DNA of 64,000 bases from Bacillaceae bacterium OF18-1A (GTDB taxonomy: Bacteria > Bacillota > Bacilli > Bacillales > Bacillaceae_G), in the NCBI GenBank assembly GCA_027694045.1, contig JAQEWB010000003.1, positions 21,534 through 85,533 of the forward strand, read 5' to 3'. Positions 16,912-26,437 of this stretch are shown one piece after another. Each line of letters begins with the position of its first letter. The stretch's first letter is position 1. The notes below the pieces were generated by a model, which saw only the letters and a program-made list of their open reading frames with translations, made no database searches and was not told the DNA's origin. The translations under genes were made by a program, and so were the position numbers.

Positions 16912-18447
16912 TTACTTTATTAAATTTCTTTGATAATTAGCAATTCGTGTATAATCGTCTTCTAATACTCTTGATAAGTTGATAAATATCGGTAGTAATT
17001 GTCTATATTCTTTTGTTGCTTCTTCTTTCGGCTTGTGTTTGTAAGTACTGCCAACCATTTCAGAAACGATTTCAAAAGAATCAATTTTCCCTGTAGCATA
17101 GAGACCTAATATACATGCACCTAGACAGGAGCTTTCGTAACTTTTTGGAACAACGACTTCAGATGAGAAAATATCGGACATCATTTGTCGCCAAACATCA
17201 GACCTTGCGAAGCCTCCTGTTGCCTGAATACGGGTCACAGGACCGTCCATGCATTCGGTTAATGCTAAAAATACGGTGTATAAATTATAAATAGCGCCTT
17301 CTAAGGCTGCACGAATCATATGTTCCTTCTTATGTGACATAGTTAAGCCGAAGAATGACCCACGTACATCTGGATTCCATAATGGCGCACGTTCACCTGC
17401 GAGGTATGGATGGAATAATAATCCGTCTGCGCCAGGTCTCACTCGTTCAGCAATTTTGGTTAATACATCGTATGGGTCAATTCCTAGTCTTTTCGCAGTT
17501 TCTACTTCTGATGAAGCGAGTTCATCGCGAATCCAGCGAAGAACCATCCCTCCATTGTTTACCGGTCCACCAATTACCCAATGTTTTTCCGTTAAGGCAT
17601 AACAGAATATTCTTCCCTTTTCATCTGTTTGTGGCTTGTCAATGATCGTTCGAATGGCACCACTTGTCCCGATTGTAACTGCAATCTCACCTTTTCTAAT
17701 TGCATTCACACCTAGATTAGATAGCACTCCATCACTGGCACCAATGACAAACGGTGTTTGGGAATCGATACCAATCTTTTTAGCTATATCCGGATTGCAG
17801 TTGCTAAATATTTTGGTAGTTGGTACGAGCTCAGATAATTGAGCAGGTGTTACACCAGCAATTTTTAAAGCTTCTTCATCCCAATCTAGTGTTTGTATAT
17901 TCATCATCCCCATCGATGAAGCGAGGGAATGATCCACAACATATTGATCAAACAATTTTTTAAAGATATATTCTTTTATTCCAATATACTTTTTCGTTTT
18001 CACTGCGATTTCAGGATGGTCATTCACAATCCAAGTAATTTTACTTAATGGTGACATCGGGTGAATGGGTGTTCCTGTTCGTCTATAAACTTCATGACCA
18101 TTCAGTTCATTTTTGATTTTATATGCCCATGCCTCACTGCGATTATCTGCCCATGTGATACAAGGTGTTAGCGGATGGTCATTTTCATCCATGGCAATGA
18201 CACTATGCATAGCGCTGCTAAATGAAATAAACGATGGCTTTTTATCTGAATGCTGCCCTGTTATATTTGAAATTGCTCGCAAAACAGCTTGAAAAATCTC
18301 TTCTGGATCTTGTTCCGCTGTGGATATATCCGGTGTGTGAAGTGGATAACCAATATTCTCTGTTTGGATGACTTCGCCTTTTTCAGTAAATAATACTGCT
18401 TTCGTACTTGTTGTACCGATATCTATACCTAACATATAGCTACTCAT
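16912..18447 (-). CDS. gntK: Gluconokinase
   Basis: An FGGY-family kinase of 511 residues that makes 6-phosphogluconate from gluconate. The N-terminal ATP-binding motif LGIDIGTTSTKAVLF, the catalytic-base region TWADNRSEAWA and the C-terminal GGFARSDVWRQMM motif are present. It overlaps the end of gntR by 8 nt, so translation is coupled. Its product feeds gndA directly. Confidence 0.95.
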   Translation of the reverse strand: MSSYMLGIDIGTTSTKAVLFTEKGEVIQTENIGYPLHTPDISTAEQDPEEIFQAVLRAISNITGQHSDKKPSFISFSSAMHSVIAMDENDHPLTPCITWADNRSEAWAYKIKNELNGHEVYRRTGTPIHPMSPLSKITWIVNDHPEIAVKTKKYIGIKEYIFKKLFDQYVVDHSLASSMGMMNIQTLDWDEEALKIAGVTPAQLSELVPTTKIFSNCNPDIAKKIGIDSQTPFVIGASDGVLSNLGVNAIRKGEIAVTIGTSGAIRTIIDKPQTDEKGRIFCYALTEKHWVIGGPVNNGGMVLRWIRDELASSEVETAKRLGIDPYDVLTKIAERVRPGADGLLFHPYLAGERAPLWNPDVRGSFFGLTMSHKKEHMIRAALEGAIYNLYTVFLALTECMDGPVTRIQATGGFARSDVWRQMMSDIFSSEVVVPKSYESSCLGACILGLYATGKIDSFEIVSEMVGSTYKHKPKEEATKEYRQLLPIFINLSRVLEDDYTRIANYQRNLIK

Positions 18448-19171
18448 GTTCCTGCTCTACTCCTTTAGATAACATTTGTTGTGACATCCAGAAGTCTTCA
18501 ACTTTCCCTTGAACATCATCAAAGTTTTGATGTAAAACCTCAATCATGAGGGCTCGATCTTTTGATTCAATCGCTTTTATATAAAGCTCATGATTTTTAA
18601 TAATCCGGTCAAAGTCTTCGTATTTTTCCTTGAAACGGGTACGCATCGATAACAGGATTAAGCTTTCCATAACAGGCTTTAAATTATTCCACATCATCAA
18701 AATATGGGAATGATGAATCGTGCGAATAATCGTTTCATGGAATAAAACATCTTGATAAGAAAACTCATCAGCATCATGATATTTAATGGCAATTTTCATC
18801 ATCTCTATAATTTTATTCAGTTCCTTTACTAACTCATTCGTGTCCATCTTTACAAGACGTTCAAAGATAAATGTTTCTATAAGTAAACGAACATCGTATA
18901 TTTCTTCAATTTCTTTTTCAGTTAAACCAATAACAACTGCGCCCATTCTTTCTAAGCGAATGATATTTTCTGAGGCCAGTACTTTTAATGCTTCACGAAC
19001 AGGTGACCGACTTACAGAAAAATCGGCAGCTAATTTATTTTCTGATAGAATGGTACCGTTCTCAATTCTACCTGCAATAATACGCATTCTAAGCTCGCTC
19101 GCAACACGATCACCAGTAGAAGCTTTTGAAAGCCACTTTTCAGGATAAAGAAATTCCATTAATTCCGTCAT
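18440..19171 (-). CDS. gntR: Gluconate operon repressor GntR
   Basis: A 243-residue GntR-family regulator of the FadR subfamily: winged helix at about 20-90 (ENKLAADFSVSRSPVREALKVLASENIIRL) and an FCD effector domain to about 235 with metal-site residues (FHETIIRTIHH). It is first in gntRKP, behind AAGGTGACGTT. The operator overlapping its promoter equals the known B. subtilis GntR site, so gluconate-induced autoregulation is expected. Confidence 0.95.
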   Translation of the reverse strand: MTELMEFLYPEKWLSKASTGDRVASELRMRIIAGRIENGTILSENKLAADFSVSRSPVREALKVLASENIIRLERMGAVVIGLTEKEIEEIYDVRLLIETFIFERLVKMDTNELVKELNKIIEMMKIAIKYHDADEFSYQDVLFHETIIRTIHHSHILMMWNNLKPVMESLILLSMRTRFKEKYEDFDRIIKNHELYIKAIESKDRALMIEVLHQNFDDVQGKVEDFWMSQQMLSKGVEQEHE

Positions 19172-19198
19172 AACGTCACCTTCTTATATTAATCAAGT

Positions 19199-19216
19199 AT
19201 ACTTGTATACAAGTAT
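19199..19216. promoter_or_regulatory. GntR operator
   Basis: ATACTTGTATACAAGTAT is a perfect 18-bp palindrome and, as far as I recall, identical to the B. subtilis gnt operator. It begins at the -10 box and covers the start point. Confidence 0.93.
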
Positions 19217-19252
19217 TATAACTCGAATTTTCAATTATGCAAGCGCTTTACT
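19215..19252 (-). promoter_or_regulatory. gntR promoter with a cre-like CcpA site
   Basis: Minus strand: -35 TTGCAT (19242-19237), 16-bp spacer, -10 TATAAT (19220-19215). The plus-strand sequence ATGCAAGCGCTTTACT (19237-19252) covers the -35 box and matches 14 of 16 positions of the cre consensus WTGNAARCGNWWNCAW. CcpA with phosphorylated HPr or Crh could therefore repress. Confidence 0.7.
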
Positions 19253-19330
19253 TTTTGTTTCGATTTTTTATGGGAACAGGGTATTATCTTGAATTTTCAA
19301 ATCACGAAGCACGAATTGGCCTTAAACTAA

Positions 19331-19371
19331 AAAAAGCATAAGTTGGCTATTTAGGCCATCTTATGCTTTTT
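19331..19371. terminator. Terminator-like hairpin between the CPBP relic and gntR
   Basis: AAAAAGCATAAG pairs with CTTATGCTTTTT, with an inner TTGGC/GGCCA. It probably ends minus-strand transcription from the NERD and CPBP region. It resembles the hairpin at 6010-6046. Confidence 0.7.
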
Positions 19372-19401
19372 GTTACGCAGTTATAGATAAAAATATAAAT
19401 T

Positions 19402-19446
19402 GTGTGTGTATCCGCTATTTGTCGGGTAGTAAGACCCCCACCGAAT
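19402..19446. repeat. Inverted fragment of the dispersed palindromic repeat
   Basis: Read on the minus strand: GGTGGGGGTCTTACTACCCG, then CAAATAGCGGATA, matching the right half of the element at 21048-21206. The orientation is opposite to the other two copies. Confidence 0.7.
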
Positions 19447-19457
19447 AGAGTTTCGCT

Positions 19458-19866
19458 TTATTGTTCGTATAAAGATTTTTTCTTCAGTAGAATTGTGAAC
19501 ACAATAATCCCTATCAACATAACAGGGATACTAGCTAAATCTAGATTTTCAGGATTTCGATTCACTAAAGTTGTTCCAAGATTACGGATACCCATATAGG
19601 TTACTCCTATCACAAAGAAACCTAAATTATATGCACCATGTAAATCGATAAATCCCCATAAACTTTCTTCCCACAATGCATACATTGCGAAAAAATAACA
19701 TATTTCCAATTCAATCCGCTTAATCCGTGAAGTATGCTTGTGCAAATACTCCCGAAACAATACCGAATTTAGCTCCAAATGTTTGCATTAAAAAACCACG
19801 ACATTGAATTTCTTCCGTTCCACCTTGAATACAAAGAGTCTTCCTTGCATTGATGGTCCTTTTATT
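19458..19866 (-). pseudogene. Decayed CPBP-family intramembrane protease gene
   Basis: Two reading frames on the minus strand carry pieces of one CPBP (Abi) membrane protease. One, near 19750-19850, reads GGTEEIQCRGFLMQTFG (the catalytic EExxxR motif) and runs into a stop. The other, 19458-19778, carries LWGFIDLHGAYNLG, matching the second catalytic His region. The N-terminal helices are missing and at least one frameshift separates the motifs. The relic abuts the NERD stop codon. Confidence 0.72.
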
Positions 19867-19867
19867 C

Positions 19868-20824
19868 TTACTGATAAAGTGTTAAATCATACTTCCTTCC
19901 TTTTTTCTCACCAACATACGGAATTTCAAGTAATTGAAGTATTCGTTTCATAATTGAACTTGATTGTATATTTAGAAATTCTTTCAACTTACTATTGGTA
20001 GCTGTCGTTTCAATTAGAAGTGCATAATCTCGTAAAGCACACTTATGTGCATCCTTAGAGAGAGTATTACAGTTTGAGCAATACCAACCCCTTTTTATTT
20101 TCAACATTGGGATAGATAAGCATTCCTCACACTGCACTCCTTTTAATAAGTCTTCTATTTTTATTTGATAATTTTCAAGGACACTTTTTTGTAACGGTGA
20201 ATGCTCCACCATCATTTTTTGAATAAGTTCGTGTATATTATATATCGATTTTTTCTTATATTTACTTTCCAACCACTTTATTTTATTAGGTAAATTAGCA
20301 CTATGAATGATTTTATTAGAGAGGTTATCGTCTGAAGATTTAATAATTGTACGCGGGGTACTAATAACAACGAGGGATTCAACTGGAAAGTTAGAAAATC
20401 CATGTAAACTTAACCATTGCTTAAGTTGTAATTCTTGCCTTTTCATTTGCAAAATCGGATCTGGAAACCCTTCTGAATTTCCGTCTAATATCCTAATCAG
20501 CTGATTAAATTTCGAATCAAATAGCAAAGTACCCGCAATATTTTTTATTTCTAGAAATAGAAGAAAACGTGAGGAAATGATAATAGTATCAATTTGAAAG
20601 TAATGATTTTGATCAAATAAACGAACGTCATGTAAGATGCTATATTCTTTCTCAGAGAGAAAACTTAATGGATAATCAATCGCTTGTTCACCTTTATAAC
20701 CCGCCTTATATTTCGCTATATTCTCAGCAATTATATTCCGTTTTGAGTGATGAGCAGGTAATCTTCTGAGAAGCGCCTCTAGTTGACGTAAATAAATCGG
20801 CATTCTCCGTTCTTTCACAATCAT
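19868..20824 (-). CDS. NERD domain protein with C-terminal zinc ribbon
   Basis: 318 residues. An N-terminal helical segment is followed by a nuclease-related NERD domain (about 42-160: GYKGEQAIDYPL, DQNHYFQIDTIII, LFLEIKNIAGTLLFD), which has a restriction-endonuclease-like core with Asp and ExK. Two CxxC pairs (CEEC, CSNC) form a zinc ribbon near 235-260. The function is unproven; the fold suggests a nuclease. It starts at ATG behind GGAGGAGTGATAAA. A truncated paralogue lies at 5442, and 41-bp tandem repeats lie just upstream. Confidence 0.85.
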   Translation of the reverse strand: MIVKERRMPIYLRQLEALLRRLPAHHSKRNIIAENIAKYKAGYKGEQAIDYPLSFLSEKEYSILHDVRLFDQNHYFQIDTIIISSRFLLFLEIKNIAGTLLFDSKFNQLIRILDGNSEGFPDPILQMKRQELQLKQWLSLHGFSNFPVESLVVISTPRTIIKSSDDNLSNKIIHSANLPNKIKWLESKYKKKSIYNIHELIQKMMVEHSPLQKSVLENYQIKIEDLLKGVQCEECLSIPMLKIKRGWYCSNCNTLSKDAHKCALRDYALLIETTATNSKLKEFLNIQSSSIMKRILQLLEIPYVGEKKGRKYDLTLYQ

Positions 20825-20843
20825 TTTATCACTCCTCCAAAAA

Positions 20844-20966
20844 TATATCGGCGATTTTTCAAGTATATCGACTGTAACTTCAATTATATCAGCGATTTTT
20901 TCAATATATCGACTGTAACTCCAATTATATCAGCGATTCGACATAGAATATCGACCAATCGACAAA
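20844..20966. repeat. 41-bp tandem repeats upstream of the NERD gene
   Basis: Units start at 20844, 20885 and 20926, each 41 bp long: TATATCrGCGATTTTT, then CAAtATATCGAC and TGTAACTyCAAT. The last unit is partial and leads into ATATCGACCAATCGACAA. The same family occurs at 44389 and, degraded, at 5817. The repeats occupy the NERD promoter region. Confidence 0.85.
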
Positions 20967-21047
20967 ACTCGCCACCAATTACACCGATACAAACAGCATA
21001 CCCCATAAATCCACTACCAACAAAACTTGAAAACCCCATTTCCGCAT

Positions 21048-21206
21048 AAAGTGAAACTTTAATCAGTGGGGGGTTTTGTCCATCCCCCACTGATTATTAG
21101 TTGAACCAATCGGGCTTTTACGGGCAGTTTTCTCCCACCTAACTTCCTCGTATGCGCCGAATTTTGAGGTGGGAGTATTACTGCCCGGCGAATAGCGGGA
21201 TAAACA
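21048..21206. repeat. Large two-hairpin dispersed repeat, bcr-like
   Basis: Hairpin one pairs AATCAGTGGGGG with CCCCCACTGATT (21061-21098). Hairpin two pairs CGGGCAGT with ACTGCCCG, with an inner CTCCCACCT/AGGTGGGAG stem (21119-21189), followed by GCGAATAGCGGGATAAAC. Fragments occur at 11064 and 19402. I recall similar elements scattered through B. cereus-group genomes, but cannot name the family from sequence alone. Small ORFs here are not genes. Confidence 0.8.
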
Positions 21207-21262
21207 AAAGAACCATACCCCCGCCAAAATGGCAAAGTTATGGTTCAAATCACACAAAATAA

Positions 21263-21288
21263 AAAAACCACCAAATATGTATTGGTGG
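21263..21288 (-). terminator. ssrA terminator
   Basis: On the minus strand CCACCAATACATATTTGGTGG is followed by seven T. The first arm includes the tmRNA 3' end. Confidence 0.85.
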
Positions 21289-21637
21289 AGACGGTGGGAG
21301 TCGAACCCACGTCCAAAAATATCGGCACTTAAGCTTCTACGAGTGTAGTCGATATATTAGCATTTCGCAAACTCTTCAGCCTATCGACAGGCTTCCAAGT
21401 TGCTAGTCTGGTTGTTCTCTTCCTTTGTCCTCAGACGGCGAACTCCGGCGTAGTCCACTTAGTTTGAGTCCCTTACCCTACCACATGGACGATGGAGGGA
21501 GGAACCTTTAGTGCAATTAAGCAGCTAAAGAAAGATTGTTTTGTTTGCCAATTATAGGCTTTGACGTTTTAACGAGGCCGATCCCCTCGACTCGCAACCT
21601 AAGCTCGAACTATCCCTGTCGAATCCGTAACGTCCCC
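21283..21637 (-). ncRNA. ssrA: Transfer-messenger RNA (tmRNA)
   Basis: About 355 nt. The 5' end reads GGGGACGTTACGGATTCGAC and the 3' end gives the T arm GGGTTCGACTCCCACC and an encoded CCA, the tRNA-Ala-like half. The tag frame (21549-21517) encodes GKQNNLSLAA and a stop, with the LAA end recognised by Clp proteases. It rescues stalled ribosomes with SmpB, encoded 127 bp upstream. Confidence 0.97.
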
Positions 21638-21763
21638 ATGATAAAAATGGAGCATACGAAGAAAATATCGTGATAGCTACTAAGAGCTGTTTTTCAATGT
21701 GCAACAATCTTACATAAGTTATTATAACATACGCGTGCCGTTTTACAAATGTAAATATCTGTA

Positions 21764-22231
21764 TTACATCTTTTGACGATCACGGAACGCGCGTGCAATT
21801 TCACGTTTAGCTTCTTTCTCTTTTAAATCGTGACGCTTATCAAATTGCTTCTTACCTTTTGCTAAACCAAGTGCCATTTTTGCAAATCCATTTTTTAAAT
21901 AAATTCTAAGTGGAACTAATGCGTAACCTGTTTCTTTTGCAGCTCCAGCTAATTTATCAATTTCTTTTTTATGAAGTAGTAATTTTCTCGTACGAAGCGG
22001 ATCATGGTTGAAACGATTCCCTTGCTCGTACGTACTAATATGCATATTATGAACCCATACTTCACCATTATGTATACGTGCAAACGCATCTTTCAAGTTC
22101 ACGCGACCAGCGCGAATCGACTTAATTTCCGTTCCTTGAAGGACAAGCCCTGCTTCGTATGTTTCTTCGATGAAATAATCATGAAATGCTTTTTTATTTT
22201 GTGCAATAACCTTACCTGTACCCTTTGGCAT
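21764..22231 (-). CDS. smpB: SsrA-binding protein SmpB
   Basis: A 155-residue partner of tmRNA that delivers it to stalled ribosomes. Family motifs are [38 protein letters not shown] and the C-terminal tail [21 protein letters not shown] that enters the empty mRNA channel. The order ssrA-smpB-rnr is conserved in bacilli. A structured repeat array separates it from rnr, so independent transcription is possible. Confidence 0.97.
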   Translation of the reverse strand: MPKGTGKVIAQNKKAFHDYFIEETYEAGLVLQGTEIKSIRAGRVNLKDAFARIHNGEVWVHNMHISTYEQGNRFNHDPLRTRKLLLHKKEIDKLAGAAKETGYALVPLRIYLKNGFAKMALGLAKGKKQFDKRHDLKEKEAKREIARAFRDRQKM

Positions 22232-22276
22232 ATAACGTCCCTCCTCTATTTTTACTATTGTAACAAATGTTACTAA

Positions 22277-22560
22277 AAAGCGAAAGTGGCTCGCTCAGAA
22301 TGTGAGGTGGATGGAGCTTCTGACCTTGAGGCGTTCTTTGCCTCTAGAGAAGAAGCGAAGCCGCCGAACATTCTAGCCACTGTAGCTGGATTAAACAAAA
22401 AGCGAAAGTGGCTCGCTTAGAATCTTTGGACATTGGAACTCCCGACAGAGAAGCGCTTTTTGCTTCGTCGGAGGGAGTGAAATGGCCAATAGATTCTAGC
22501 CACTGTAGCTAGATTATACCAAAAGCGAAAGTGGCTCGCTCTTAAGCCACCAAGAAAAAA
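22277..22560. repeat. Tandem structured repeats (about 122 bp) between rnr and smpB
   Basis: Units start at 22277 and 22399 (122 and 123 bp), with a partial third at 22522. In plus orientation each has AAAGCGAAAGTGGCTCGCT, an outer stem (AGAATGT/ACATTCT; AGAATCT/AGATTCT) closed by GGCT/AGCC, and an inner hairpin ending in a gcttttt-like loop. The units differ in sequence, but both strands of each stem change together. The family is the same as at 43820. Confidence 0.85.
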
Positions 22561-22600
22561 GAAAAGGCCCCGCTTTTCATCAAAGCGAAGCCACTCTCTT
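22559..22600 (-). terminator. rnr terminator
   Basis: On the minus strand GGCTTCGCTTT pairs with AAAGCGGGGCC and is followed by a T-rich tract. It merges with the partial third repeat unit. Confidence 0.75.
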
Positions 22601-22601
22601 C

Positions 22602-25022
22602 TTACTTACGCTTTTTCTTTTTCTTCTTGAATCCTGGTACGTTTTCGAAGAATGCTTTTTTCTTCTTGCCATTACCGTCTTTTTTCCCTGGCTGACTAGC
22701 GGAAGCTGAAGCTGATCCTTTTCCTTTGCCTTTTCCGCCACGGTCGAACTTTCTACCTGTGCCACGTTCGTCGCCGCGCTCACTGCTGCGCTCGCTACGT
22801 CCACCGCGTTTCTTTCTGCCTGTTCTTGGCTGCTCGATTACGACTGGACGATCTTTGAACTTACGGCGAGGTGTGCCTTTCATACCAACGATTTCGAAGT
22901 CAATCGCGCGCTCGTCTTTGTTTACGTTAATAACGCGAATTGTAATTTCGTCACCAATGCGGAATACGTTACCTGTACGTTCTCCGATCATTGCGAAGTG
23001 CTGCTCGTCATAACGATAATAATCGTCCGTTAAGTAGCTAACATGTACAAGACCTTCAATTGTATTAGGTAGCTCTACGAATAAACCGAAGTTTGTTACA
23101 GAGCTGATCATGCCGTCATACTCTTCACCGATCTTATCAACCATATACTCTGCTTTTTTCATTTCGTCTGTTTCACGCTCAGCTTCAACAGCACGACGTT
23201 CCATATTAGAAGAATGCTCTGCAATCTCCGGTAATTTTTCACGCCATTTCGCTTGCGTTTCGTTGTCGACTTTACCGTTAATGATATATTCACGAATTAA
23301 TCTATGAACGATCGTATCTGGGTAACGACGAATTGGTGATGTGAAATGTGTGTAGAACTCCGTTGATAAACCGAAATGTCCTAAGCTGTCCGAATCATAA
23401 CGAGCTTGCTTCATAGAACGAAGCATAACTGTTGAGATTACTACTTCTTCTGGTTGTCCTTGAACCATTTCAAGAATTTGTTGCAACGCACGAGGATGTA
23501 TTTCATTTGCACGTCCTTTTACTGCATATCCAAAGTTCGTTACAAACTCGAAGAAACGCTCAAGCTTATCTTCTTTCGGATCTTCATGGACACGGTACAT
23601 AAACGGTACGTTCATCCAGTGGAAGTGCTCTGCTACTGTTTCGTTCGCTACAAGCATAAATTCTTCAATTAACTTCTCTGATACAGAACGGTCACGCATA
23701 ACAACATCAGTTGGTTTTCCTTCTTCATCAACTAATACTTTCGCTTCTTTAAAGTCAAAGTCGATTGCACCGCGGCGCATACGCTTTTCACGTAAAATTT
23801 GTGCCAATTGGCCCATCTCTTTAAACATCGGTACTAACGGCTCATAGCGTTTGATTAACTCTTCGTCCTCATCTTCTAAAATGCTTCTTACGTCAGCATA
23901 CGTCATACGCTCTGTCGTTTTAATCACACTTTGGAAAATCTCGTGTTTAACAACATCACCTAAGTTATTGATTTCCATTTCACAAGATAGTGTCAGACGG
24001 TCTACTTTCGGATTTAATGAACAAATACCGTTCGATAGACGATGTGGAATCATTGGGATTACGCGGTCAACAAGATATACGCTCGTCGCTCTTTCCGCTG
24101 CTTCCACATCAATTGGAGAACCTTCTTGAACGTAATGACTTACATCCGCAATATGAACGCCTAGCTTGTAGTTACCGTTCTCAAGCTTCGTTACTGTAAC
24201 AGCATCATCTAAGTCTTTCGCATCTGCACCATCAATCGTTACGATCATTTGGTCACGTAGGTCACGGCGATCTTTTAAATCCTCTTCTGAAATCGTTTCT
24301 GGTACACTGTTTGCATGCTCCATCACTTCTTCAGGGAATGCTAAAGGTAAATGATGTTTATGGATAACAGATAAAATATCTACTCCAGGATCATTTTTAT
24401 GACCTAGAATTTGAATCACTTCACCTTCCGCACTTAAACGATTCTCTGGATAGCTCGTAATTTTTACAACGACTTTATGACCTTCTACAGCTCCCATTGA
24501 TGCGCTTTTTAATATGAAAATGTCACTTGTCCAACGCTTATTGTCCGGTATAACAAACCCAAAGTTTTTCGACTCTGTATATGTACCAACTAATTCTTTC
24601 GTTCCACGTTCTAAAATACGTACAATTGAACCTTCTTGACGTGAACCGCTTGATTGTGCGCTAATACGTGCTAATACTGTATCACCGTGAAGTGCACCGT
24701 TTAATTCTGTAGGCGGGATGAAAAGATCGTCATCTCCCGTCTTCTTCTCTTCTGGCACGACGAAAGCAAAGCCACGTGCATGTCCAATTAACTTACCACG
24801 TACTAAATTCATCTTTTCAGGAAGACCATAGCGATTGCTACGCGTACGAATAACAAGTCCCTTCTCTTCCATCATTACAAGCGCCTTTACAAAATCTTTA
24901 AAGCCCTCAGAACCTTCAATTCCAAAAGCTGCTTCTAACTCTTGTATCGTTAACGGTTTATACGCTTCTTCTCTCATAAATAATAACAACTTATCAATGT
25001 GTTTTTGTATGATTTCTTCCAA
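22602..25022 (-). CDS. rnr: Ribonuclease R
   Basis: An 806-residue 3'-5' exoribonuclease that degrades structured RNA and mRNAs released by trans-translation. Order: N-terminal helix-turn-helix-like domain, cold-shock domains, RNB catalytic domain ([16 protein letters not shown] with metal-binding Asp residues, near 270), S1 domain ([24 protein letters not shown]) and a long Lys/Arg/Gly/Ser-rich tail of about 90 residues. The basic tail is long but usual for bacilli. Gene order secG-esterase-rnr-smpB-ssrA is conserved. Confidence 0.97.
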   Translation of the reverse strand: MEEIIQKHIDKLLLFMREEAYKPLTIQELEAAFGIEGSEGFKDFVKALVMMEEKGLVIRTRSNRYGLPEKMNLVRGKLIGHARGFAFVVPEEKKTGDDDLFIPPTELNGALHGDTVLARISAQSSGSRQEGSIVRILERGTKELVGTYTESKNFGFVIPDNKRWTSDIFILKSASMGAVEGHKVVVKITSYPENRLSAEGEVIQILGHKNDPGVDILSVIHKHHLPLAFPEEVMEHANSVPETISEEDLKDRRDLRDQMIVTIDGADAKDLDDAVTVTKLENGNYKLGVHIADVSHYVQEGSPIDVEAAERATSVYLVDRVIPMIPHRLSNGICSLNPKVDRLTLSCEMEINNLGDVVKHEIFQSVIKTTERMTYADVRSILEDEDEELIKRYEPLVPMFKEMGQLAQILREKRMRRGAIDFDFKEAKVLVDEEGKPTDVVMRDRSVSEKLIEEFMLVANETVAEHFHWMNVPFMYRVHEDPKEDKLERFFEFVTNFGYAVKGRANEIHPRALQQILEMVQGQPEEVVISTVMLRSMKQARYDSDSLGHFGLSTEFYTHFTSPIRRYPDTIVHRLIREYIINGKVDNETQAKWREKLPEIAEHSSNMERRAVEAERETDEMKKAEYMVDKIGEEYDGMISSVTNFGLFVELPNTIEGLVHVSYLTDDYYRYDEQHFAMIGERTGNVFRIGDEITIRVINVNKDERAIDFEIVGMKGTPRRKFKDRPVVIEQPRTGRKKRGGRSERSSERGDERGTGRKFDRGGKGKGKGSASASASQPGKKDGNGKKKKAFFENVPGFKKKKKKRK

Positions 25023-25189
25023 GCAAAAATACCTCCTTTAAACCCTTATATTATTTAGTGTATCCGAAAGATATAGGATGTATAAAGTGAAACTTCATAC
25101 TCCCTTGATGATTTTTACAGTTTTCATAAAGTGTAGCTTTTAGTGGGTAGTTAATCTCCTCAAAGCCGGTCAGAAATTCCTTATGAAAA

Positions 25190-25226
25190 AAAGAGGCAAC
25201 TAGATCTTACCAATCTAGTTGCTCCA
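25190..25226 (-). terminator. Esterase-gene terminator overlapping its last codons
   Basis: GCAACTAGAT pairs with ATCTAGTTGC, and the stop codon is in the loop. The first arm encodes the last residues of the protein. A T-run follows on the minus strand. Confidence 0.85.
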
Positions 25227-25950
25227 AGAAGTTATATACATCCTCATGTAGCTCGTCACGCTCTTTATCAAGTGTAATGACATGCGTAGAGTCTTCATAC
25301 CATTTGATTTCTTTTAACGTAGATTCTACACCGTTATAAATAATGTTAGCACTATCTGTATTAATCATTTCATCATGACGTGCTTGTACAACAAATGTTG
25401 GTGCATAAATCATATCCACATTGTTACGTACGTCAGCAATTAATTGTTGTAATGCTTTTAATGTATTCATCGGTGTCTGTTGGAATTCCAACATTTCTTG
25501 TTCGATTTGCTCTGGTGATTTTTGCTCTCGCTTTTTATATTCGCGAGCATATGCCAATATCCCTTGGTACATTGTTTCTTCACTCTTAATATACATCGGT
25601 GCACACATTGGTACCACACCTAAAACTGGCATTGTATATGCTAATTTTAAAGAGAATACTCCCCCTAACGATAAACCAACGACAGCAATTTTCTCAAAGC
25701 CTTTATCTTTTAAAAGCTGATATGCCTCCGTTACGTCTTGCCACCAATCTTCAGGACCTGTATGAACAAGTTCTTCCGGTGGTACGCCGTGTCCTTTATA
25801 AATCGGTGCATGACAAGTATAGCCTTTCTTTTCTAAGAAACGCCCTAACATACGTACATCAGCTGAGTTCCCTGTGAATCCATGTAGTAATAAAACAGCG
25901 CGGTCTCCACCTTCAAATGTAAATGGTTTCGGAGATGCTAATTTCATCAT
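25207..25950 (-). CDS. Carboxylesterase (Est30/YvaK family)
   Basis: A 247-residue alpha/beta-hydrolase for short-chain esters. The oxyanion-hole motif LLHGFTG is near 21-27, the nucleophile is S94 in GLSLGG, and the acid and base lie in ARHDEM and STHVI near the C-terminus. It matches the monoacylglycerol-lipase-like carboxylesterases beside rnr and secG in bacilli. The physiological substrate is unknown. GAGGAG precedes the first of two ATGs. Confidence 0.92.
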   Translation of the reverse strand: MMKLASPKPFTFEGGDRAVLLLHGFTGNSADVRMLGRFLEKKGYTCHAPIYKGHGVPPEELVHTGPEDWWQDVTEAYQLLKDKGFEKIAVVGLSLGGVFSLKLAYTMPVLGVVPMCAPMYIKSEETMYQGILAYAREYKKREQKSPEQIEQEMLEFQQTPMNTLKALQQLIADVRNNVDMIYAPTFVVQARHDEMINTDSANIIYNGVESTLKEIKWYEDSTHVITLDKERDELHEDVYNFLEQLDW

Positions 25951-26061
25951 GTACTTCTCCTCTTTCTCTTCTGTAATCTAGTCGTATTCTTTCTATATCT
26001 AGTGTACCATATTTATATTTCTATAATCTAATTAGAAACTTTTTTCGAATAATGAAATAAA

Positions 26062-26103
26062 AAAAGAAGAACCATTGGCACAATTGGCTAATGCTTCTTC
26101 TTT
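26062..26103 (-). terminator. secG terminator
   Basis: An A-run, then AAGAAGAACC...GGCTAATGCTTCTT as an imperfect stem, with T-rich flanks. It lies just after the secG stop. Confidence 0.65.
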
Positions 26104-26108
26104 TCATT

Positions 26109-26342
26109 TTATAAATTTAAGTACGTAACACCAATTGTCAGTGTGAAGAATAGCACAGCTAGAACAATTGTAATACGGTTTAATACCGCTTCAATCCCGC
26201 GTGCCTTTTGCTTACCAAACAATTGCTCTGCACCACCTGAAATAGCGCCTGAAAGGCCTGAGCTATTACTAGACTGCATAAGTACCATAACAATCATTAA
26301 AATCGATACAATAATAAGTAAAACTGATAATAACGTATGCAC
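26109..26342 (-). CDS. secG: Protein translocase subunit SecG
   Basis: A 77-residue auxiliary subunit of the SecYEG channel with two helices (about 3-23 and 53-75). The linker [29 protein letters not shown] carries the conserved SecG loop. It lies upstream of the esterase and rnr genes, as in other bacilli. Confidence 0.96.
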   Translation of the reverse strand: MHTLLSVLLIIVSILMIVMVLMQSSNSSGLSGAISGGAEQLFGKQKARGIEAVLNRITIVLAVLFFTLTIGVTYLNL

Positions 26343-26397
26343 TTGGCGTACCTCCTACAAAGATTCAGTTAGTTTAAATGTTAGCATAAATCCTATA

Positions 26398-26433
26398 GAA
26401 AAGCGAGAGCTATAGAGTCGCTCTCGCTTTTCT
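26398..26433. terminator. Terminator of the LrgA/LrgB-like operon
   Basis: AAAAGCGAGAGC pairs with GCTCTCGCTTTT and is followed by T-rich DNA on either strand. Confidence 0.8.
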
Positions 26434-26437
26434 TCTA

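Noticed and set aside
20884..21257. Two short minus-strand frames between NERD and ssrA
   Set aside because: They lie in the 41-bp repeats and the two-hairpin repeat; their composition follows the repeats and they resemble no protein.
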